The notes under the pieces were generated by a model. It was given only the letters and a program-made list of their open reading frames with translations. It ran no database searches and was not told the origin of the DNA. From contig CBDUHN010000053.1 of assembly GCA_965367295.1 (NCBI GenBank), positions 1 to 19,901 on the forward strand: DNA of 19,901 nt. Reading direction: 5' to 3'. This document shows, in pieces, positions 14,794 to 19,901 of this stretch (positions are counted from its first letter, which is position 1; each line of letters opens with the position of its first letter). The DNA is from JAIVHA01 sp965367295 (lineage in GTDB: Bacteria > Pseudomonadota > Gammaproteobacteria > DSM-19610). The translations under genes were made by a program, and so were the position numbers.

Positions 14794-14818
14794 AACGCAT
14801 AGTAACGGGGAGTATAGT
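14790..14818 (+). promoter_or_regulatory. Sigma-70 promoter of rpsA
   Basis: TTGAAA (14790-14795), a 17-base spacer and TATAGT (14813-14818): 5 of 6 consensus bases in both hexamers at ideal spacing. The -35 covers the cmk stop codon. Transcription should begin near 14825, leaving a leader of about 128 bases before rpsA. Confidence 0.75.
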
Positions 14819-14920
14819 TCGACCCCTTAGTCCGGTGGCCGGGGAATCAGGATCCGCGGCCGTTCATTCACTACAACCTTTCGCGGCCCGCCTTCGATAA
14901 CAAGGTCCGCTGCGAACACT

Positions 14921-14937
14921 GAACCGAGTATCGGTTC
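14921..14937 (+). promoter_or_regulatory. Leader hairpin next to the rpsA ribosome site
   Basis: GAACCGA and TCGGTTC form a perfect 7-bp stem with loop GTA, ending 2 bases before the AGGA that would serve as ribosome site (14939-14942); the start codon is at 14953. In E. coli the rpsA leader is structured and S1 represses its own translation there, so this is a candidate autoregulatory element. The role is inferred from that analogy. Confidence 0.45.
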
Positions 14938-14952
14938 AAGGATCGTTTTTCC

Positions 14953-16629
14953 ATGACTGAAAGTTTTGCTGAACTATTTGAACAGAGCCTTTCCAACAAG
15001 GAGATGCGCCCCGGTTCCATTGTTACTGGTACCGTTGTAGCCATCCAGGCGGACGTTGTCGTTGTACATGCCGGCCTGAAGTCAGAAGGCATCATTCCGA
15101 TCGAACAGTTTTATAACGCCCAGGGCCAGATTGAAGTCGCCGTGGGTGATGCAGTGGAAGTTGCACTCGATGCCGTGGAAGACGGCTTTGGTGCCACACG
15201 ACTGTCCCGTGAAAAAGCCAAGCGCGCGCAGGTGTGGAAACGCCTGGAACGCGCCTTCGAAGATGGTGAGATCGTCAAGGGCACCATCAGTGGCAAGGTG
15301 AAGGGTGGCTTCACGGTCGACGTCGAAGACATCCGCGCGTTCCTGCCTGGTTCCCTGGTGGATGTGCGCCCGGTGCGTGACACCACCTACCTGGAAGGCA
15401 AGGAACTCGAGTTCAAGGTCATCAAGCTGGACCAGAAGCGCAACAACGTTGTGGTTTCCCGTCGTGCCGTGGTCGAGTCCGAGTACAGTGCAGAACGCGA
15501 AGAACTGCTGAAGAACCTGCAGGAAGGCATGACCGTCAAGGGTATCGTCAAGAACCTCACCGATTATGGTGTGTTCGTTGACCTGGGCGGCATCGATGGC
15601 CTGCTGCACATCACCGACATGGCCTGGAAGCGCGTCAAGCATCCTTCCGAGATCGTCGAAGTCGGTCAGGAAATCGACGTCAAGGTGCTGAAGTTCGACC
15701 GGGAGCGTAACCGTGTTTCCCTGGGCCTGAAGCAGCTGGGTCAGGATCCCTGGGCGGATCTGGCACGTCGCTACCCGGAAAACACCCGCCTGTTCGGCAA
15801 GGTCACCAACATTGCCGACTACGGCTGCTTCGTGGAAATCGAAGAAGGTGTGGAAGGCCTGGTTCACGTCTCCGAAATGGACTGGACCAACAAGAACGTC
15901 AACCCGGCCAAGATGGTACACGTGGGCCAGGAAGTGGAAGTCATGGTGCTGGATATCGACGAAGAGCGTCGCCGCATCTCCCTGGGCATGAAGCAGTGCT
16001 ATGCCAATCCCTGGGAAGAGTTCTCCGCCACCCACAACAAGGGCGACCGTGTCAGCGGTGCCATCAAGTCCATCACCGATTTCGGTATCTTCATCGGCCT
16101 GGACGGCGGTATCGACGGCCTGGTGCACCTGTCCGACATCTCCTGGAATGTTCCCGGCGAAGAAGCCGTGCGCAATTTCAAGAAGGGTGATGACCTGGAA
16201 GCCGTGGTGCTGGCCGTGGATCCCGAGCGGGAACGCATCTCCCTCGGCCTCAAGCAGCTGGACAAGGACCCCTTCTCCAATTTTGCGGCTGAGCATGCAA
16301 AAGGTAGTATTGTCAAAGGCGTAGTTAAGGATGTGGACGCCAAGGCCGCTACCATTGACCTGGGTGACGGGATCGAAGGCGTACTGCGCGCTTCCGAACT
16401 GGCCCGCGACCGGGTGGAAGATGCCCGTACCGTGCTGTCCGTTGGTCAGGAGATCGAGGCCAAGTTCATGGGTGTGGATCGCAAGACCCGTTCCATCAGC
16501 CTGTCCATCAAGGCGAAGGACAATGATGAGGAAGCAGCGGTTGTCAAGGAGTACTCCACTGGTGCCCAGTCGGCCACGACCAGTCTGGGTGATTTGCTGA
16601 AACAGCAAATGAACAATAACGGCGAATAG
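14953..16629 (+). CDS. rpsA: 30S ribosomal protein S1
   Basis: The large RNA-binding protein that brings mRNA to the 30S subunit. The 558 residues (E. coli 557) hold six S1 repeats at roughly 19-88, 105-171, 192-260, 277-347, 364-434 and 451-520. The first two are divergent ribosome-binding repeats. The third to fifth are RNA-binding repeats with the recurrent patterns DYGVFVDLGGIDGLLHITDMAW, DYGCFVEIEEGVEGLVHVSEMDW and DFGIFIGLDGGIDGLVHLSDISW (shown here in part of each repeat's core). Codon choice is strongly biased to C-ending codons, as expected for a highly expressed gene. The start MTESFAELFEQSL is canonical. It has its own promoter and lies between cmk and ihfB, the usual gammaproteobacterial order. 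Confidence 0.99.
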   Translation: MTESFAELFEQSLSNKEMRPGSIVTGTVVAIQADVVVVHAGLKSEGIIPIEQFYNAQGQIEVAVGDAVEVALDAVEDGFGATRLSREKAKRAQVWKRLERAFEDGEIVKGTISGKVKGGFTVDVEDIRAFLPGSLVDVRPVRDTTYLEGKELEFKVIKLDQKRNNVVVSRRAVVESEYSAEREELLKNLQEGMTVKGIVKNLTDYGVFVDLGGIDGLLHITDMAWKRVKHPSEIVEVGQEIDVKVLKFDRERNRVSLGLKQLGQDPWADLARRYPENTRLFGKVTNIADYGCFVEIEEGVEGLVHVSEMDWTNKNVNPAKMVHVGQEVEVMVLDIDEERRRISLGMKQCYANPWEEFSATHNKGDRVSGAIKSITDFGIFIGLDGGIDGLVHLSDISWNVPGEEAVRNFKKGDDLEAVVLAVDPERERISLGLKQLDKDPFSNFAAEHAKGSIVKGVVKDVDAKAATIDLGDGIEGVLRASELARDRVEDARTVLSVGQEIEAKFMGVDRKTRSISLSIKAKDNDEEAAVVKEYSTGAQSATTSLGDLLKQQMNNNGE

Positions 16630-16645
16630 GCCATTAGGTTCTGAT

Positions 16646-16673
16646 TTGACTTGCGATAGCCAGTACACAGAAT
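16646..16673 (+). promoter_or_regulatory. Possible promoter of ihfB
   Basis: TTGACT (5 of 6), a 16-base spacer and CAGAAT (4 of 6) lie in the 82-base rpsA-ihfB gap, 38 bases before the ihfB start. E. coli ihfB also has its own promoter behind rpsA. No terminator separates rpsA from ihfB, so read-through is also likely. Confidence 0.4.
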
Positions 16674-16711
16674 TGGGTGGTCGAAATGCCCGGGATGTTG
16701 GGAACTGAACT

Positions 16712-17026
16712 ATGACAAAATCTGAGTTGATCGAAATTCTCGCAACCAAGAATAGTCATCTCAACCACAAGGATGTGGAGCTGGCTGTCAAAAGTCTGTT
16801 GGAGCAGATGAGCCAGTCACTGGCGACAGGGGAACGGATTGAGATACGTGGTTTCGGTAGCTTCTCGCTGCACTACCGGCCACCTCGGATGGGGCGCAAC
16901 CCCAAGACCGGCGATGCCGTGGCGTTGGCCTCCAAGCATGTGCCACATTTCAAGCCGGGTAAGGAGCTCCGGGAGCGGGTCAACGAGAGCCGCATCCACG
17001 TTCCGAACATCATCCCTGCCAACTAG
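16712..17026 (+). CDS. ihfB: Integration host factor beta subunit
   Basis: Forms with IhfA (not in the window) the DNA-bending heterodimer IHF, used in promoter architecture, replication and recombination. The 104 residues begin MTKSELIEILATKNSHLN and include the family core GERIEIRGFGSFSLHYR (45-61), then the DNA-binding arm RPPRMGRNPKTGDAVAL (61-77) with the Pro-tipped beta ribbon, and HVPHFKPGKELRERVN (85-100 region). Compared with the 94-residue E. coli protein it has about 10 extra C-terminal residues (ESRIHVPNIIPAN). GGGA lies 9 bases before the ATG. A strong terminator follows the stop codon. Confidence 0.97.
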   Translation: MTKSELIEILATKNSHLNHKDVELAVKSLLEQMSQSLATGERIEIRGFGSFSLHYRPPRMGRNPKTGDAVALASKHVPHFKPGKELRERVNESRIHVPNIIPAN

Positions 17027-17047
17027 TTCTTTTGGTTATCGGAAAAG

Positions 17048-17080
17048 GCCGTGCCGGAGTCATCCGGTGCGGCTTTTTTT
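17048..17080 (+). terminator. Rho-independent terminator of the rpsA-ihfB transcript
   Basis: An 11-bp stem pairs 17048-17058 with 17063-17073 (GCCGTGCCGGA / TCCGGTGCGGC, two G-T pairs) around a GTCA loop. Seven T's follow, and A's precede the stem. It lies 22 bases past the ihfB stop codon. Confidence 0.93.
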
Positions 17081-17090
17081 GTGGCGGGTG

Positions 17091-17112
17091 TCGTCCGAAT
17101 AAATTCGGACGA
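17091..17112. repeat. REP-like perfect palindrome after the ihfB terminator
   Basis: TCGTCCGAAT and ATTCGGACGA are perfect 10-bp arms around AA. The inner arms GTCCGAAT / ATTCGGAC are identical to the pheA-hisC REP copy. There is no GTAG head on either strand, and the central TC-type step is replaced by AA. Confidence 0.6.
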
Positions 17113-17220
17113 TTTGAGGGAGGGGATGCCCGCACTGCGAATGGGCAGTCACGGGTACCATGATTGCCGTCAACCGGTTGTATTCAGCGGTCCCGCGGAT
17201 GATTTTATTGGCCAGCACCC

Positions 17221-17226
17221 TATAAT
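17221..17226 (+). promoter_or_regulatory. -10 element of the lapA-lapB promoter
   Basis: A perfect TATAAT lies 63 bases before the lapA start in the ihfB-lapA gap, downstream of a terminator, where a new promoter is required. No good -35 is seen 16-18 bases upstream (GATGAT region), which may mean an activator or another sigma factor is needed. Just downstream the leader can form ACAGTG / CACTGT (17246-17251 with 17262-17267), or the alternative self-dyad CAGTGCACTG (17247-17256). Confidence 0.55.
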
Positions 17227-17288
17227 GGCATCTTTGTAATTCCTTACAGTGCACTGAAAGACACTGTTTATGAAGGAGTGAGGAGAGC

Positions 17289-17582
17289 ATGCTCCGTATA
17301 CTTGGCTTCGTTTTCGTATTTGCGCTGGTGGTGCTGGGCCTGTCGTTTGCGGTACTGAATGCCCAGCAGGTTCAGCTCAACTACTATCTGGGAACCATCG
17401 AGATTCCTCTTTCCATGGCGCTGGTTAGTGCGCTGGCGGGCGGTGCCGTACTGGGTGTCCTGGTAAGCATGGGTCTGCTGGTGGGGCAGAAACGACGGGT
17501 CCGCCAGCTGGAGAAGAAAGTACAGATCGCGGAAAAAGAAGTTTCGAATCTGCGTGCCATCCCCATTAAAGATGCCCGTTAG
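17289..17582 (+). CDS. lapA: Lipopolysaccharide assembly protein A (DUF1049 family)
   Basis: A small inner-membrane protein of 97 residues. Two hydrophobic segments (about 3-22 and 41-66) are joined by a short periplasmic loop with the family-typical NAQQVQLNYYLGTIEIPLS (24-42). A charged, probably coiled-coil cytosolic tail follows (QKRRVRQLEKKVQIAEKEV, about 67-86). It is co-transcribed with lapB only 2 bases downstream. Work in E. coli places LapA with LapB in control of LPS synthesis. The ATG at 17289 is preceded by GAGGAG very close and AAGGAG slightly further. Confidence 0.92.
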   Translation: MLRILGFVFVFALVVLGLSFAVLNAQQVQLNYYLGTIEIPLSMALVSALAGGAVLGVLVSMGLLVGQKRRVRQLEKKVQIAEKEVSNLRAIPIKDAR

Positions 17583-17584
17583 CC

Positions 17585-18751
17585 ATGCAGGAACTACTCT
17601 GGCTACTGTTGCCTGTCGCCGCCTTCTCTGGCTGGTGGTTCGCGCGCCGCGGTAATGGTCGTGATCGCGACTGCCTCAATCCGGAGCTGACTTCCGACTA
17701 TTTCCAGGGTCTGAATTACCTGCTCAACGAACAGCCCGACAAGGCTATCGAAGTCTTTATCCGCATGCTGGAAGTGAACAGCGACACGGTGGAAACCCAT
17801 CTGGCACTGGGAAACCTGTTTCGCCGTCGTGGCGAGGTGGACCGCGCCATTCACATTCACCAGAATCTCATTGCCCGTCCGACCCTGAATGCCAAACAAC
17901 GCTCCCAGGCCCTGATGGAGCTGGGGCAGGATTACATGCGGGCCGGGCTGCTGGATCGAGCGGAGAGTCTGTTCGAAGAACTGGTGGAAGTGAATGCCCA
18001 TACGCAAATTGCATTGCAGCAGTTGCTGGTGATCTACCAGCAGGAGAAGGACTGGAATCGGGCCATTCAAATTGCGAAACGGCTGGGCTCTTCCAATGGC
18101 CGGAACATGAATTCGGTCATCGCACAGTTTTATTGCGAGCTGGCCGAAGAAGCGGCAGCCAAGTCCGATAACGCGGCCGCACAACAGATGCTCAAACGTG
18201 CACTGGCCCAGGATAAACAGTGTGTGCGGGCCAGCATTCTGCAGGGAGAACTGGAACGGCAGTCAGGCAATTGCAAGGCTGCGATACGATCCTTCCGCCG
18301 GGTGGAATCACAGGATATCGATTTCCTGCCCGAGGTGATTCGCCCCGTGTGCGATTGCTATGAAAGTCTGGGTAAGACCGACGATCTCATGCAGTGGCTG
18401 GAATCGGTACTGCACCAGTACAGTGGTGTCTCACCGGTACTGGCGCTGGCGGAACTGGTGGTGAAAACCAGGGGTGAGGCGCAGGGGATCGAGTTCATCA
18501 CTGAACAATTGCGTCGACGCCCTTCACTACGTGGGCTGTCGCGCCTGATCACCATGAATCTGGCGGGTGCCGAGGGTGCGGCCCGTGACAATCTGCTGAT
18601 CCTCAAGGGACTGACGGATCGCCTGCTGACGGACAAGCCGGTGTACCGGTGTCATGCCTGTGGCTTCAATGGCAAGGCCCTGCATTGGCAATGCCCCAGT
18701 TGCAAGGAATGGAATACCGTCAAGCCGATCTATGGAGTGGAAGGCGAATAA
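17585..18751 (+). CDS. lapB: Lipopolysaccharide assembly protein B (YciM)
   Basis: A membrane-anchored TPR protein of 388 residues (E. coli 389). In E. coli it works with the protease FtsH to limit LpxC and so balances LPS and phospholipid synthesis. An N-terminal membrane anchor (about 3-20) is followed by TPR helices over about 35-350, for example LNYLLNEQPDKAIEVFIRML and HLALGNLFRRRGEVDRAI. The C-terminal rubredoxin-like metal site has C356, C359, C370 and C373 (CHACG and CPSC). All four metal ligands are present. It sits 2 bases after lapA, so the two are one operon, and pyrF follows as in E. coli. Confidence 0.96.
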   Translation: MQELLWLLLPVAAFSGWWFARRGNGRDRDCLNPELTSDYFQGLNYLLNEQPDKAIEVFIRMLEVNSDTVETHLALGNLFRRRGEVDRAIHIHQNLIARPTLNAKQRSQALMELGQDYMRAGLLDRAESLFEELVEVNAHTQIALQQLLVIYQQEKDWNRAIQIAKRLGSSNGRNMNSVIAQFYCELAEEAAAKSDNAAAQQMLKRALAQDKQCVRASILQGELERQSGNCKAAIRSFRRVESQDIDFLPEVIRPVCDCYESLGKTDDLMQWLESVLHQYSGVSPVLALAELVVKTRGEAQGIEFITEQLRRRPSLRGLSRLITMNLAGAEGAARDNLLILKGLTDRLLTDKPVYRCHACGFNGKALHWQCPSCKEWNTVKPIYGVEGE

Positions 18752-18779
18752 TGCATGGCCATCACAGGTTGGCACTGTT

Positions 18780-18801
18780 GTAGGTCGGACTATGGTCCGA
18801 C
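18780..18801 (+). repeat. Single REP palindrome between lapB and pyrF
   Basis: GTAG (18780-18783) followed by GTCGGAC-TATG-GTCCGAC, perfect 7-bp arms. The layout is the same as the paired copies, but the inner sequence differs (GTCGGAC instead of GTCCGAAT), so it may be a second subfamily. It lies 25 bases before the pyrF start and just upstream of its ribosome site. Confidence 0.75.
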
Positions 18802-18825
18802 AATCTATCAGACCGGAGAAAACCC

Positions 18826-19536
18826 ATGACCACCATTACCGGACCACGGGTCATCGTGGCACTAGATTATCCCAGCGCGGAAGCGGCCCTGGCATTTGTC
18901 GCGACAGTCGATCCCGGTCTGTGTCGCCTGAAGGTTGGCAAGGAGCTGTTCACCCGGAGCGGTCCCGCCTTGGTGGAGCAACTGGTCGGCAAGGGCTTCG
19001 ATGTGTTTCTGGATCTCAAATTCCATGACATTCCCAATACCGTGGCACAGGCATGCAGTGCCGCCGCGGAGCTAGGGGTGTGGATGATGAATGTTCATGC
19101 CTCCGGTGGCCGGCGCATGATGATGGCGGCCCGCGAGGCGCTGGACAAGGTCACCGGTACGCGGCCGCTGCTCATCGGGGTCACGGTGCTGACCAGCATG
19201 GGGCAGGAGGACCTGGCCGAAATCGGTATTTCGGTCGCACCCGCGGACCAGGTGGCGCGGCTGGCGGCACTGGCGCAGGATTCCGGGCTGGACGGTGTGG
19301 TGTGTTCGCCGCGGGAGAGTGCGCTACTGCGCGAACGGCAGGGTGATGAATTCCTGCTGGTCACCCCCGGTGTGCGTCCTGCAGGAGCCGAGATTGGTGA
19401 CCAGAAACGGGTGCTGACGCCGGAAGAGGCGGTGCGGCAGGGATCCGATTATCTGGTGATCGGACGGCCGGTGACCCAGGCGAGCGACCCGGTGGCGGTG
19501 CTGCAGGCCATCAACGACTCGACAGCGGATTCGTAG
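18826..19536 (+). CDS. pyrF: Orotidine-5'-phosphate decarboxylase
   Basis: Decarboxylates OMP to UMP, the last step of pyrimidine synthesis. The 236-residue TIM barrel carries D14 in VALDYP, K36 in LKVGKELF, the catalytic DLKFHDIPNT (D63, K65, D68), and the phosphate-binding TPGVRPAG and VIGRPVTQA near the C-terminus. It is slightly shorter than E. coli PyrF (245) but complete. GGAG lies 7 bases upstream of the ATG. The lapB-pyrF order matches E. coli, with a REP copy inserted between them. Confidence 0.98.
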   Translation: MTTITGPRVIVALDYPSAEAALAFVATVDPGLCRLKVGKELFTRSGPALVEQLVGKGFDVFLDLKFHDIPNTVAQACSAAAELGVWMMNVHASGGRRMMMAAREALDKVTGTRPLLIGVTVLTSMGQEDLAEIGISVAPADQVARLAALAQDSGLDGVVCSPRESALLRERQGDEFLLVTPGVRPAGAEIGDQKRVLTPEEAVRQGSDYLVIGRPVTQASDPVAVLQAINDSTADS

Positions 19537-19573
19537 CCATATCGAAATAGCGAACAGGATGGGCCTTTAGCAG

Positions 19574-19901
19574 ATGCAAAAAGTACTGGTCACCGGCGGT
19601 ACCGGCTTTGTCGGCCGGGTGCTGGTGGCGGAACTGCAACGTCGTGGCTGCCGGGTGCGGGTGTTGGCCCGGGCCGAACGCCCCGCATTTTGTGCCGCGG
19701 ATGAATGGCACTGTGCAGACCTGGCCGAGCCGGAAACCCTGGCCGGTGCAGCGCAGGACTGTGACACGGTGTTTCATCTGGGTGGCTATGCCCATGCCAC
19801 GTCCAGACCCTATCCCGAGGAAGTGGAGCGTCATCGCCGCATCAATCTTGCGGGTACCCAGGCGATCCTGGCCGATGCCCTTGCCGCGGGAGTGCAGCGT
19901 T
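19574..19901 (+). CDS. NAD-dependent epimerase/dehydratase, 5' part only
   Basis: The first 109 codons of a gene that runs off the right edge. The translation begins MQKVLVTGGTGFVGRVLVAE, with the extended short-chain dehydrogenase nucleotide motif GGTGFVG at 8-14. CADLAEPETL follows at about 47-56 and FHLGGYAHA at about 68-76, corresponding to the conserved second-strand Asp and the fourth-strand motif, and INLAGTQAILADA (about 90-102) matches the helix before the active site. The catalytic Tyr-Lys pair lies beyond the window. The family includes UDP-sugar epimerases, and in Pseudomonas this region of the chromosome borders O-antigen genes, so a cell-surface sugar role is plausible but not shown. 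No strong ribosome site is seen. Confidence 0.85.
   Translation, partial: MQKVLVTGGTGFVGRVLVAELQRRGCRVRVLARAERPAFCAADEWHCADLAEPETLAGAAQDCDTVFHLGGYAHATSRPYPEEVERHRRINLAGTQAILADALAAGVQR

Noticed and set aside
15082..16749. A 555-codon open frame antisense to rpsA
   Set aside because: The length is striking but follows from the strong codon bias of rpsA; the translation has no recognisable domain, and the frame runs into ihfB.

Overview
The window looks like a chromosomal segment of a moderately GC-rich gammaproteobacterium, probably an environmental or deep-branching lineage. The evidence is the gene order: mtnA-gyrA-serC-serA-pheA-hisC-tyrA-aroA-cmk-rpsA-ihfB-lapA-lapB-pyrF. The run serC...aroA-cmk-rpsA-ihfB-lapAB-pyrF is a known gammaproteobacterial backbone. 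GyrA, S1, IhfB, MscS and LapB are all close to their E. coli or Pseudomonas counterparts. I cannot name the species.

Layout. Positions 1-311 hold no gene, only hairpin-rich DNA that looks like a dispersed repeat, followed by a Rho-independent terminator for the leftward genes. An MscS-type mechanosensitive channel and an OmpA-family envelope protein are read leftward (312-1889). A 266-bp divergent region separates them from an orphan OmpR-type response regulator read rightward (2156-2881). Everything after that is rightward: mtnA, then gyrA with its own extended -10 promoter and a terminator behind it. Next come serine synthesis (serC, serA) and a nearly unbroken aromatic block (pheA, hisC, tyrA, aroA). 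It turns shikimate-3-phosphate into EPSP, then prephenate into phenylalanine and tyrosine precursors. After that come cmk, rpsA with a strong promoter at the cmk stop codon, ihfB with a strong terminator, the envelope pair lapA-lapB, pyrF, and the start of an NAD-dependent epimerase that runs off the right edge.

The genes themselves are ordinary housekeeping genes. The unexplained structure is between them. A family of REP-type palindromes (GTAG followed by an 8-bp-arm palindrome) occurs as two inverted pairs, at 10486-10558 and 14004-14074, and as a single copy at 18780-18801. Palindrome-only relatives lie at 12620 and 17091. The arms differ between copies by matched, compensatory changes, which argues that the hairpin itself is maintained. 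One copy supplies the pheA stop codon. A MITE-like element with about 32-bp inverted ends fills the serC-serA gap. A 24-base sequence is repeated at 235-258 and, inverted, at 6762-6785.

I found no phage, IS transposase, CRISPR array, tRNA or rRNA gene, and no clear candidate for a new multi-gene system. The most useful leads are the REP family and the transposase that would be expected to mobilise it, a short SerA that seems to lack the usual catalytic glutamate, and the palindromic control region between the orphan regulator and the OmpA-like gene.
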